Below, piece after piece: positions 1-5,631 of a DNA stretch of 7,378 nt; the stretch's first letter is position 1, and every line of letters starts with the position of its first letter. The DNA is from an uncultured Lachnospiraceae bacterium (GTDB taxonomy: Bacteria; Bacillota; Clostridia; Lachnospirales; Lachnospiraceae): assembly GCA_948468325.1 (NCBI GenBank), contig CAOKHR010000117.1, positions 1-7,378 on the forward strand. The letters are read 5' to 3'. The notes beneath the pieces were generated by a model. That model was not told where the DNA came from. It saw nothing but the letters and a program-made list of their open reading frames with translations, and made no database searches. The position numbers were made by a program, and so were the translations under genes.

Positions 1-417
1 AACAGACGCAATGCCGCCTAACTTTCCGGTCATCTTCTCTTTTACAATTCCCTTATAGTCCACCTGTACCTGACCAATCCACAAATAAAGGGCTTCCCTT
101 TCCTGTGTAATTGAAATCCTGCCTGTTTTCAAAAACTTTCCGTAAGGATGCTTAAACAATTCCTCATTCAATTTTTCACAAAGCTTGCCTGAATAAGTAT
201 TCAGGCAGATCGCCAGAAGCTCGTTTTTCGTACTCTCCGGCAGACGGTTCATAATGCCAAGCAGCACAGGCAGCGCCGAATCATCCAGTTTCTGGAATAA
301 ACGGATAATCATATTCTCCGATTCTATAGAGCCAAGTTTCTCTTTCAGAACTGGAAAAATCTGCTGAAATGTCTTCTCATACTCTATATTTACAATCTTA
401 ATATTTACAGACAGCAT
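1..417 (-). CDS. Hypothetical protein, N-terminal part (runs off window start)
   Basis: An open frame runs without a stop from ATG at 417-415 to the window edge, giving 139 codons. The start is supported by an AGGAGG ribosome binding site about 7 bases upstream (424-429). The protein begins MLSVNIKIVNIEYEKTFQQI. It is predominantly helix-forming and charged, with a leucine-rich stretch around residues 40-78 (FQKLDDSALPVLLGIMNRL) and a later segment LYLWIGQVQVDYKGIVKEKM. I see no signal peptide, no membrane segment and no catalytic motif. I do not recognise the family, and the C-terminus lies outside the window. It has its own promoter (547-575), a leader of about 120 bases and a palindromic candidate operator, so it is probably the first gene of a regulated transcription unit. 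It is a real gene on frame length, ribosome binding site and promoter; its function is unknown. Confidence 0.8.
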   Translation of the reverse strand, partial: MLSVNIKIVNIEYEKTFQQIFPVLKEKLGSIESENMIIRLFQKLDDSALPVLLGIMNRLPESTKNELLAICLNTYSGKLCEKLNEELFKHPYGKFLKTGRISITQEREALYLWIGQVQVDYKGIVKEKMTGKLGGIASV

Positions 418-515
418 ACAACTTCCTCCTTTGCATAATCTCTGGCTTTCATAAAGGTGCAGCCAAATACTACTCACCCGCTATCAAAAAATATTCGCAC
501 TCATAACAAAAAAAT

Positions 516-538
516 GTGTACGTTTTAATAACCTACAC
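516..538. promoter_or_regulatory. 23-bp palindromic candidate operator (GTGTA-N13-TACAC)
   Basis: Nine of eleven base pairs are symmetric: outer arms GTGTA/TACAC and inner GTT/AAC, with an odd central base. It starts about 8 bases downstream of the -10 box of the minus-strand promoter at 547-575, so it covers the expected transcription start, a classic position for a repressor. The layout TGTA-N13-TACA equals that of the palindrome in the GntR operon promoter (1172-1194). It also resembles the inverted repeat I recall for Bacillus subtilis YtrA (AGTGTA, 13 bp, complementary arm). Symmetry and position are seen directly; repressor identity is inferred. Confidence 0.6.
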
Positions 539-546
539 GTTGTGAT

Positions 547-575
547 ATTATACAGCAAAATAGCTTGAAATACAA
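547..575 (-). promoter_or_regulatory. Sigma-A type promoter for the gene at 1-417
   Basis: Read on the minus strand: -35 TTGTAT (575-570), a 17-base spacer and a perfect -10 TATAAT (552-547). Transcription would start near 540, giving a leader of about 123 bases before the ATG at 417. No other well-spaced promoter is visible closer to the gene. Confidence 0.75.
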
Positions 576-708
576 GGCTTTCACTTTGAGTTTTCCTGTG
601 CATTGCATTCCACATGATCTGCCTTAAAACGATACACTTCCCTCTTACGCGGAAAACTGTTTAAAATCCTCTCCTTTTGACCATACAAAAGCAAAACTAT
701 TGTGAAAA

Positions 709-761
709 TGTTACATTTCACACTCGCGCCAGTTTTTGCAGATATTTCATATTATCTGGCG
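709..761 (-). repeat. Hairpin-bearing dispersed repeat, copy 1
   Basis: On the minus strand this 53-base stretch matches the plus strand at 5509-5561 at 42 of 53 positions by hand count, without gaps. The first 27 bases differ at only one position. In this copy the ends of the first half, CGCCAG and CTGGCG, can pair to form a hairpin. Next to and overlapping it on the plus strand, 702-721 contains GTGAAA-N8-TTTCAC, another perfect 6-bp inverted repeat. No protein-coding content is evident. It looks like a small REP- or MITE-like intergenic element; its mobility is not shown. Confidence 0.65.
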
Positions 762-835
762 TAAAATGCAACGGGAAGCTGTTCATTTAAAGTTGCCTGA
801 CGGCAGCCTTCTCATGTTTTATGTATTGGCCCATC

Positions 836-874
836 GCCAGTCAGCGGAGTGACTGGCATGAGTGTAAAAGTAAC
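836..874 (+). repeat. Hairpin element related to the 709-761 repeat
   Basis: Bases 836-857 form a perfect 8-bp stem, GCCAGTCA with TGACTGGC, closed by the loop GCGGAG. The following bases (ACTGGC, GAGTGT, then an A-rich stretch ending in GTAAC, 852-874) match the second half of the 709-761 repeat read on its minus strand, allowing one indel. The CGCCAG arm is also shared. It is therefore probably a partial or variant copy with a different stem interior. There is no T-run after the stem, so it is unlikely to be a simple terminator. Confidence 0.5.
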
Positions 875-914
875 GCAGAAATCCAAAAAAATGCAAAAAA
901 TATAAAAATAGGGA

Positions 915-943
915 TTGACACATTATAAAATCTATAGTAAAAT
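915..943 (+). promoter_or_regulatory. Promoter of the tRNA-Gly gene
   Basis: Consensus -35 TTGACA (915-920), a 17-base spacer and -10 TAAAAT (938-943). Transcription would start near 950, about 32 bases ahead of the mature tRNA 5' end, which suits RNase P processing. Confidence 0.8.
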
Positions 944-981
944 ATTATTCGTTCGTAAGGACAGCTAATATTTCTAAATTT

Positions 982-1052
982 GCGGGTGTAGTTCAATGGT
1001 AGAACACTAGCCTTCCAAGCTAGATACGTGGGTTCGATTCCCATCACCCGCT
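982..1052 (+). tRNA. tRNA-Gly (anticodon TCC)
   Basis: The full cloverleaf can be folded by eye. The acceptor stem is GCGGGTG (982-988) with CACCCGC (1045-1051), and the discriminator T is at 1052, as is usual for bacterial tRNA-Gly. The D stem is GTTC/GAAC. The anticodon stem is CTAGC/GCTAG with loop CTTCCAA, placing anticodon TCC at 1014-1016. The variable loop is ATAC and the T loop is TTCGATT (1033-1039). The 3' CCA is not encoded (TCT follows), so it must be added by the CCA enzyme. This is a single tRNA transcription unit with its own promoter and terminator. Confidence 0.97.
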
Positions 1053-1071
1053 TCTTTTTATGCCTGAAAAT

Positions 1072-1126
1072 AAGCACTGCCGCATCTAAGGTCAATTTTA
1101 CCTTAGGTGTGGCGGTGCTTTTATTT
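1072..1126 (+). terminator. Rho-independent terminator after tRNA-Gly
   Basis: A long stem pairs AAGCAC-GCCGC (from 1072) with GCGGTGCTT (to 1120) allowing G-T wobbles. An inner CTAAGGT/ACCTTAG arm closes a short loop near 1094-1099. The stem is followed by a T-rich run from 1119 on. The A/T-rich sequence on the other side could let it work in both directions. Confidence 0.8.
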
Positions 1127-1153
1127 ATTTTCTTATCTTTCCATATTTTCTTC

Positions 1154-1182
1154 TTGACATTTCCGTTATAACTGTATATATT
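1154..1182 (+). promoter_or_regulatory. Promoter of the GntR-ABC operon
   Basis: Consensus -35 TTGACA (1154-1159), 17-base spacer, -10 TATATT (1177-1182). The -10 box lies inside the palindrome 1172-1194, so a bound repressor would block RNA polymerase directly. The ribosome binding site AGAGGTGAG (1200-1208) precedes the ATG at 1216. Confidence 0.8.
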
Positions 1183-1194
1183 GTATATATACAG
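1172..1194. promoter_or_regulatory. 23-bp palindromic operator (CTGTA-N13-TACAG), probable GntR autoregulatory site
   Basis: Two 10-base arms, CTGTATATAT and ATATATACAG, flank a 3-base centre and pair perfectly. The site overlaps the -10 box and lies just upstream of the GntR gene. Members of the GntR YtrA subfamily usually repress their own operon through such inverted repeats. The spacing of the TGTA/TACA arms (13 bases) is identical to that of the palindrome at 516-538. Alternating AT bases make some chance symmetry possible, but a 10/10 match at this location is strong. Confidence 0.75.
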
Positions 1195-1215
1195 AATAAG
1201 AGGTGAGTCTATAAA

Positions 1216-1590
1216 ATGCAGATTGTTATACGGAATTCCAGCAATCAGCCGATTTACGAACAGATTTATACCCAGATTAAAGACCTGATTCTGAACGGAA
1301 CACTTATGGAAGGAGAAATGCTTCCTTCTATACGGGGACTTGCAAAAGATCTGCGCATCAGCGTAATCACAACAAAGCGGGCTTATGATGAACTGGAACG
1401 GGAAGGCTATGTAAATACGGTAGGAGGCAAAGGGTGTTTTGTGGCAGGCACCAACAAAGAGCTGATACGCGAAGAAAATTTAAAGAAAATCGAAAGCCAC
1501 ATGCAGGCAATCTGCAGTCTGGCCAAAAGCTGCGGCATTACAAACGAAGAACTGCTCACAATGTTTCAAATACTGGAGGTAGAAGAATGA
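1216..1590 (+). CDS. GntR family transcriptional regulator, YtrA-like
   Basis: A 124-residue DNA-binding protein, the usual size of the short YtrA subfamily of GntR repressors, which have a winged helix-turn-helix and a short helical tail instead of a large ligand domain. Residues 10-30 (QPIYEQIYTQIKDLILNGTL) and 36-77 (LPSIRGLAKDLRIS, then TTKRAYDELEREGYV and the wing VGGKGCFV) are the typical GntR signature. Residues 83-124 form the helical dimer tail. It is the first gene of the operon: its TGA overlaps the ATG of the ATPase gene (ATGA at 1587-1590). It likely represses its own operon through the palindrome at 1172-1194. Relatives respond to cell-wall antibiotics or other envelope stress; the inducer here is unknown. 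Confidence 0.92.
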   Translation: MQIVIRNSSNQPIYEQIYTQIKDLILNGTLMEGEMLPSIRGLAKDLRISVITTKRAYDELEREGYVNTVGGKGCFVAGTNKELIREENLKKIESHMQAICSLAKSCGITNEELLTMFQILEVEE

Positions 1591-2441
1591 ATGCGATTGA
1601 AATGAAACATGTCACAAAAACATATCCGTCGTTTTCCTTAAATGATGTCAGCTTTACACTTCCAAACGGCTGTGTAATGGGACTTATCGGGGAAAACGGC
1701 GCAGGAAAAAGCACTACAATCCGCCTTTTGATGGACACGGTAAAACGGGATGCCGGAGAAGTTCTGATTCTTGGAACAAGTAATCAAAGCGCGGAATTTC
1801 AGACAACAAAAGAAGACATCGGAATTGTATTGGATGAAGCTTATTTCCCGCAAAACTTAAATGCAAAGCAGGTAAACATCCTTATGAAATCCGCCTACAA
1901 AAACTGGCAGGAGGATATTTTCTTCGGATACTTAAAACAGTTTGGCCTTGCGGAAACAAAGCGGTTTAAAGATTTTTCCAGAGGCATGAAGATGAAACTC
2001 TCGATTGCTGCTGCTTTATCCCATCAGCCGAAACTTTTAATTTTAGATGAGGCGACAAGTGGTCTTGATCCTGTTGCGCGGGACGAAATAATTGAACTTT
2101 TTAATGATTTTACAAGGGAAGAAGACCATTCCATACTAATTTCTTCTCATATTCTAAGTGATTTGGAAAAAATCTGCGATTATATTGCATATCTGCATCA
2201 CGGCAGACTTTTATTCTTTGAAGAAAAAGATCTCCTGAAAGAAAAATATGGAATTTTAAAAACTTCATCCTCTGCCCTGCCGGATATACCCGAGGATGCC
2301 GTTCTTGCAAAAAAAGAATCCCGTTATTCTACAGAACTTTTTGTCCGGCGCTCTCTGCTTTCAGATGCTTTTGAAACCGAACCTGCCGGAATTGAAGATA
2401 TTATGCTGTTTTTTGCAAAAAAGGAGGATTCGTTAAAATGA
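1587..2441 (+). CDS. ABC transporter ATP-binding protein (YtrB-like)
   Basis: A 284-residue ATPase subunit that would power the membrane partner encoded next to it. Visible motifs: Walker A GENGAGKST (35-43), signature FSRGM (130-134, a degenerate LSGGQ usual in this subfamily), Walker B LLILDE (150-155), D-loop SGLDPVAR (158-165) and switch histidine H188 in ISSHIL. The Q-loop region reads IGIVLDEAYFPQN (78-90), with D or E where many ABC proteins have Gln after the strand; YtrB-like exporters often show this. The C-terminal 70 residues are an accessory domain. The start at 1587 was chosen because it has a GGAGG site (1575-1579) and an ATGA overlap with the regulator gene; the longer frame starting at 1434 lies inside the regulator gene. 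Substrate unknown. Confidence 0.93.
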   Translation: MNAIEMKHVTKTYPSFSLNDVSFTLPNGCVMGLIGENGAGKSTTIRLLMDTVKRDAGEVLILGTSNQSAEFQTTKEDIGIVLDEAYFPQNLNAKQVNILMKSAYKNWQEDIFFGYLKQFGLAETKRFKDFSRGMKMKLSIAAALSHQPKLLILDEATSGLDPVARDEIIELFNDFTREEDHSILISSHILSDLEKICDYIAYLHHGRLLFFEEKDLLKEKYGILKTSSSALPDIPEDAVLAKKESRYSTELFVRRSLLSDAFETEPAGIEDIMLFFAKKEDSLK

Positions 2442-3037
2442 AAGGATTACTTATAAAAGATGTATATACCATGACAAGAGAAATAAAATATCTGCTTGCG
2501 CTTGCACTGATTATAGTTTTTATCCGGAATGATTTTCTGCTTTATTTTATTATTGTCTATTCCACAGTTCTTCCCGTTTCCTCACTGGCTTATGATGAAC
2601 AGGCAAAGTGGAACAAACTGGCAGATATGCTCCCTTTTACCCCGAGCCAGCTTGTCGGAAGCAAATATCTCTTTGCTCTTCTCTCGATTGCAGCTGCAAC
2701 GCTTTTTTCTGTCGCCTGCCGGTTCTTAACTTCCGGTGCATCCGGCTATGATATTTTCATGCTTCTTATTGCAGCATGCATCGCACTTCTTTTAGAAGCA
2801 ATTCAGCTGCCTATTATGTTTGGACTTGGTCCGGAACGGGGACGTATACTGTTTATTATTGTTACGGTCGTTATAGCATGCAGCGCATATTCCATACCGG
2901 AAATATTAAACTCAATCTTTACAATTCAAACAGACATGTCTCTTATCGGTCTCCTGTCCGGCGCAGTCGCTGCTGTCTTTCTGGCAAACCTGCTCTCCCT
3001 GCAGATTTCAAAAACTCTGTACAGGCGCAGAACATAA
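2438..3037 (+). CDS. ABC-2 type transporter permease
   Basis: A 199-residue membrane protein with about six hydrophobic segments (roughly residues 17-29, 32-52, 75-96, 103-127, 136-152 and 167-190) and a basic C-terminus (YRRRT). The N-terminus MKGLLIKDVYTM and the segment YDEQAKWNKLADMLPFTPSQLVGSKY (52-77) are characteristic of the small ABC-2 permeases (PF13346-like) that pair with YtrB/BcrA-type ATPases. Its ATG overlaps the ATPase stop (ATGA, 2438-2441), and an AAGGAGG site lies at 2421-2427. With only one permease gene, the transporter is probably a homodimer of this subunit with two ATPases. Likely an exporter or envelope-stress transporter; the substrate cannot be read from sequence. 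Confidence 0.9.
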   Translation: MKGLLIKDVYTMTREIKYLLALALIIVFIRNDFLLYFIIVYSTVLPVSSLAYDEQAKWNKLADMLPFTPSQLVGSKYLFALLSIAAATLFSVACRFLTSGASGYDIFMLLIAACIALLLEAIQLPIMFGLGPERGRILFIIVTVVIACSAYSIPEILNSIFTIQTDMSLIGLLSGAVAAVFLANLLSLQISKTLYRRRT

Positions 3038-3053
3038 CTTTGGGGGTATAACA

Positions 3054-3091
3054 AACGGGACTGCCTGCGGGCAGTCCCGTTCTCATTTTTT
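3054..3091. terminator. Strong terminator between convergent operons
   Basis: A perfect 12-bp stem, AACGGGACTGCC with GGCAGTCCCGTT, and the 4-base loop TGCG span 3054-3081. They are followed on the plus strand by TCTCA and six T residues (3086-3091). It ends the GntR-ABC transcript. On the minus strand it begins only 9 bases after the metY stop codon and is followed by TTTGTTAT-like sequence, so it probably serves both operons. The plus-strand T-run overlaps the metY stop codon. Confidence 0.92.
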
Positions 3092-4397
3092 ATTCAACCG
3101 CCTGAAATGCTGTTTCCAGATCTTCTATAATATCTGCAATATTCTCTGTCCCAATCGAAAGGCGGATGGTATTTGGCTTAATCCCCTGCTCCTTTAATTC
3201 TTCCTCATTGAGCTGTGAATGTGTGGTAGACGCCGGATGAATCACTAAAGATTTTACATCCGCCACATTTGCCAGCAATGAAAAAATTTCAAGATTGTCG
3301 ATAAAATCTTTCGCTTTTCTGTCATCTCCCTTAATTTCAAATGTAAAAATAGAACCGCCGCCATTCGGGAAATATTTTTTATACAGCTCCTGCTGTTTTT
3401 TATCATCCGAAACAGACGGATGATGCACCGCTTCTACCTGCGGGTGATTCTTTAAATATTCTACGACCTTCAATGCGTTTTCCACATGACGTTCGACGCG
3501 CAAAGATAATGTTTCCAGTCCCTGCAAAAAGAAAAACGCATGGAACGGAGAAAGTGTCGCTCCTGTATCGCGGAGAAGAATTGCACGGATTTTTGTCACA
3601 AATGCCGCCGCACCGACTGCTTTTGTAAAGCTAATGCCGTGATAACTTGGATTCGGTTCCGTCAGCAACGGAAATTTTCCGCTTGCTTCCCAGTCAAATT
3701 TTCCGCCGTCTACAATTACGCCGCCAATTGTCGTTCCGTGTCCTCCGATAAATTTTGTTGCGGAATGCACGACAATATCTGCACCGTATTCGATTGGCCG
3801 CACCAGATACGGCGTTGCAAATGTGCTGTCTACTACAAGCGGAATCTTATGGCGATGCGCCACTTTTGCCGCTTCTTCAATATCCGCCACATCAGAATTC
3901 GGATTTCCAAGTGTCTCAATATAAACTGCCTTTGTATTTTCCAAAATCGCTGCTTCGAGCGCTTCCGGCTGCGGGTCTGTAAATGTCGTTGAAATTCCAT
4001 ACTGCGGCAGTGTATGTTCCAACAGATTATATGTACCGCCGTAAATATTTCTGGCTGCTACAATATGATCTCCGCTCTGCGCAAGATTCTGAATCGTATA
4101 AGTTACTGCTGCCGCGCCGGAAGCAACCGCAAGCGCCGCCACACCGCCTTCAAGTGCCGCTATCCTCTGTTCAAAAATATCCTGAGTGGGATTTGTCAGT
4201 CTTCCATAAATATTCCCCGCATCTGCAAGCCCAAATCTTGCTGCCGCATGATCGCAGTCATGAAACACATAAGAAGAAGTCTGATATATGGGTACTGCTC
4301 TCGCATCTGTTACCGGATCCGGATTTTCCTGTCCTGCATGCAGCTGTAATGTTTCAAATTTTAAATTTCTCTCTGCTCTGTTTTTTTTCTGGCTCAT
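3090..4397 (-). CDS. metY: O-acetylhomoserine sulfhydrylase (PLP-dependent, Cys/Met metabolism family)
   Basis: A 435-residue cytosolic enzyme predicted to make homocysteine from O-acetylhomoserine and sulfide, the direct sulfhydrylation route to methionine. Visible: LKFETLQLHAGQ near the N-terminus (12-23), Y64 and R66 in NIYGRLTNPT (phosphate contact from the partner subunit), GGTYN (120-124), D190 in VVDSTFATP, and the PLP lysine K215 in HSATKFIGGHGTTIGG. The last is typical of the MetY branch rather than MetB/MetC. The C-terminal segment VIHPASTTHSQL is also typical. Length matches the family. The start at 4397 is chosen for the GAGGAGG site (4406-4412); a longer frame to 4535 would run deep into cysK. 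It follows cysK by 28 bases and is probably co-transcribed. Some homologues accept other thiols, so strict substrate is inferred. Confidence 0.93.
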   Translation of the reverse strand: MSQKKNRAERNLKFETLQLHAGQENPDPVTDARAVPIYQTSSYVFHDCDHAAARFGLADAGNIYGRLTNPTQDIFEQRIAALEGGVAALAVASGAAAVTYTIQNLAQSGDHIVAARNIYGGTYNLLEHTLPQYGISTTFTDPQPEALEAAILENTKAVYIETLGNPNSDVADIEEAAKVAHRHKIPLVVDSTFATPYLVRPIEYGADIVVHSATKFIGGHGTTIGGVIVDGGKFDWEASGKFPLLTEPNPSYHGISFTKAVGAAAFVTKIRAILLRDTGATLSPFHAFFFLQGLETLSLRVERHVENALKVVEYLKNHPQVEAVHHPSVSDDKKQQELYKKYFPNGGGSIFTFEIKGDDRKAKDFIDNLEIFSLLANVADVKSLVIHPASTTHSQLNEEELKEQGIKPNTIRLSIGTENIADIIEDLETAFQAVE

Positions 4398-4425
4398 TTT
4401 TTTGTCCTCCTCGTCTGACTCCTTT

Positions 4426-5358
4426 TTAGTCTGTAAATAAAGATGTAGAATAGTAGCGGTCGCCGCTGTCCGGCAAAATCGCTGCAATTTTCTTTCCCTC
4501 ATATTCCAGCCGCTTTGCCAGTTCAATTGCGGCATAAGCTGCAGCTCCGGAAGATATGCCTACCAAAATGCCTTCCTTATGGGCAATTTCTCTGGCAATC
4601 TGAAATGCCATATCATTTTCCACCGGAAAAATCTCATCGTATATCTGTGTATTTAACACCTCCGGCACAAATCCTGCTCCGATTCCCTGAATTTTATGTG
4701 GGCCGCCCTTTCCTTTTGAAAGCACCGGTGAAGCAAGCGGCTCTACCGCAACAACTTTTATCTCAGGCTTTTTAGACTTTAAATACTCTCCTGTTCCCGT
4801 TATCGTACCTCCTGTTCCAACTCCTGCCACAAGAACATCGATCCCGCCGTCGGAATCCTCCCAGAGTTCGGGGCCTGTCGTCTCTTTATGTATTTTAGGA
4901 TTCTCCGGATTCACAAACTGTCCCGGAATGAAACTGTCCGGCAGCTCCTCTGCCAGTTCTTCCGCTTTGGCAATAGCGCCTTTCATACCTTTTGTCCCTT
5001 CTGTCAGCACAATTTCAGCTCCGTATGCTTTTAAAATATTTCTCCGTTCTACGCTCATAGTTTCCGGCATCGTTAAAATGATGCGGTATCCTTTGGCCGC
5101 CGCTATGGATGCAAGACCGATTCCCGTATTTCCGGACGTCGGTTCAATAATAACGGAACTTTCCTTTAATAATCCTTTTTCTTCTGCATCTTCAATCATA
5201 GCTTTCGCAATTCTGTCTTTTACGCTTCCGGCGGGATTAAAATACTCCAGTTTAAATAAAAGACGTGCTTTCAATCCATATGCCTTTTCCATATTGACTG
5301 CTTCTACCAGAGGCGTATTACCGATTAATTCTAATGTTCCCTGATAAATTCCTCCCAT
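4426..5358 (-). CDS. cysK: Cysteine synthase A (O-acetylserine sulfhydrylase)
   Basis: A 310-residue PLP enzyme making cysteine from O-acetylserine and sulfide. Motifs: PLP lysine K47 in NPAGSVKDRIA, substrate loop TSGNTG (74-79), phosphate-binding GTGGT (181-185), HKIQGIGAGF (221-230), ISSGAA (268-273, contacting the PLP ring nitrogen) and the C-terminal PDSGDRYYST (296-305). Length is the family norm. ATG at 5358 has an AGGA-type site about 8 bases upstream. First gene of the cysK-metY operon, with a promoter at 5423-5451 and a candidate operator between promoter and gene. In Bacillus, CysK also acts as the O-acetylserine-responsive partner of the Rrf2 repressor CymR; whether that holds here is inference. 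The leader is only about 58 bases, so there is no room for a T-box or S-box riboswitch. Confidence 0.95.
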   Translation of the reverse strand: MGGIYQGTLELIGNTPLVEAVNMEKAYGLKARLLFKLEYFNPAGSVKDRIAKAMIEDAEEKGLLKESSVIIEPTSGNTGIGLASIAAAKGYRIILTMPETMSVERRNILKAYGAEIVLTEGTKGMKGAIAKAEELAEELPDSFIPGQFVNPENPKIHKETTGPELWEDSDGGIDVLVAGVGTGGTITGTGEYLKSKKPEIKVVAVEPLASPVLSKGKGGPHKIQGIGAGFVPEVLNTQIYDEIFPVENDMAFQIAREIAHKEGILVGISSGAAAYAAIELAKRLEYEGKKIAAILPDSGDRYYSTSLFTD

Positions 5359-5394
5359 TTTCTTTTCCTCGCTTTCCGTTTTATTTCATATATT

Positions 5395-5410
5395 TACTAC
5401 TTGTTTAGTA
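5395..5410. promoter_or_regulatory. Candidate operator of cysK-metY (TACTA-N6-TAGTA)
   Basis: Perfect 5-bp arms TACTA/TAGTA separated by 6 bases, lying just downstream of the expected transcription start (about 5416) on the minus strand. This position suits a repressor, and an Rrf2-type regulator is encoded about 1 kb away. I did not find an obvious second copy at the Rrf2 gene promoter, so the link is tentative. Confidence 0.4.
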
Positions 5411-5422
5411 TGAATTGAATAT

Positions 5423-5451
5423 AATATATAACTTTTTACTGTATATGTCAA
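5423..5451 (-). promoter_or_regulatory. Promoter of cysK-metY
   Basis: Read on the minus strand: consensus -35 TTGACA (5451-5446), 17-base spacer, -10 TATATT (5428-5423). A promoter this strong in front of cysteine biosynthesis genes normally needs a repressor. Confidence 0.8.
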
Positions 5452-5508
5452 GTATGAAAAAAATTTTTATACCGAAAATGGGAAATTTGAGATTACTTTT
5501 TATACTCA

Positions 5509-5561
5509 CGCCAGATAATATGAAATTTCTGCAAAGACCGGCATACGTGTAAAATGCGGCA
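5509..5561 (+). repeat. Hairpin-bearing dispersed repeat, copy 2
   Basis: Matches the minus strand of 709-761 at 42 of 53 positions; its first 27 bases differ from copy 1 at only one. The potential stem arms are CGCCAG (5509-5514) and CCGGCA (5537-5542), weaker than in copy 1. It sits in the divergent cysK / YczE-like intergenic region, immediately ahead of the plus-strand promoter at 5564-5592, so its arrival or decay could have affected that promoter. Confidence 0.65.
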
Positions 5562-5563
5562 AT

Positions 5564-5592
5564 TTGACTTTTTATGTCTGAAAATATACAAT
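5564..5592 (+). promoter_or_regulatory. Promoter of the YczE-like gene
   Basis: -35 TTGACT (5564-5569), 17-base spacer, -10 TACAAT (5587-5592), giving a start near 5599 and a leader of about 33 bases. It directly follows repeat copy 2. Confidence 0.65.
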
Positions 5593-5631
5593 TGTCAGGT
5601 AAAAATACATAAATTATGAGGTGCATGAAAT

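Larger units (their letters stand above)
418..914. other. Non-coding region with regulatory and repeat elements
   Basis: About 500 bases with no credible gene on either strand. It holds, in order, the leader, operator and promoter of the minus-strand gene at 1-417, then a hairpin-bearing repeat (709-761) and a second hairpin element (836-874), and ends at the tRNA promoter. The stretch 576-708 shows nothing I can name. A reading frame of 18 codons on the minus strand near 590-645 (GTG start) lacks a properly spaced ribosome binding site and was not called. Confidence 0.7.

Noticed and set aside
836..857. The GCCAGTCA/TGACTGGC hairpin as a terminator
   Set aside because: No T-run follows on either strand and no gene ends nearby; it fits better as part of the repeat family.
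841..1095. An 84-codon minus-strand reading frame across the tRNA
   Set aside because: It contains the MGIEPTYLAWKASVLPLNYTR string that arises by translating the reverse strand of a tRNA gene; there is no ribosome binding site and it spans the tRNA promoter and terminator region.
1434..1586. A longer N-terminus for the ABC ATPase
   Set aside because: This part lies inside the GntR gene in another frame, has no homology-like character, and a GGAGG site with an ATGA overlap marks the start at 1587.
3540..4429. Several plus-strand frames of 75-150 codons opposite metY
   Set aside because: They are antisense shadows of a well conserved enzyme gene, with cysteine/arginine-rich composition and no ribosome binding sites.
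4398..4535. A longer N-terminus for MetY
   Set aside because: It would overlap the conserved C-terminus of cysK by over 100 bases; the GAGGAGG site at 4406-4412 sets the start at 4397.
4515..5344. Plus-strand frames opposite cysK
   Set aside because: Antisense shadows of cysK without start signals or recognisable domains.
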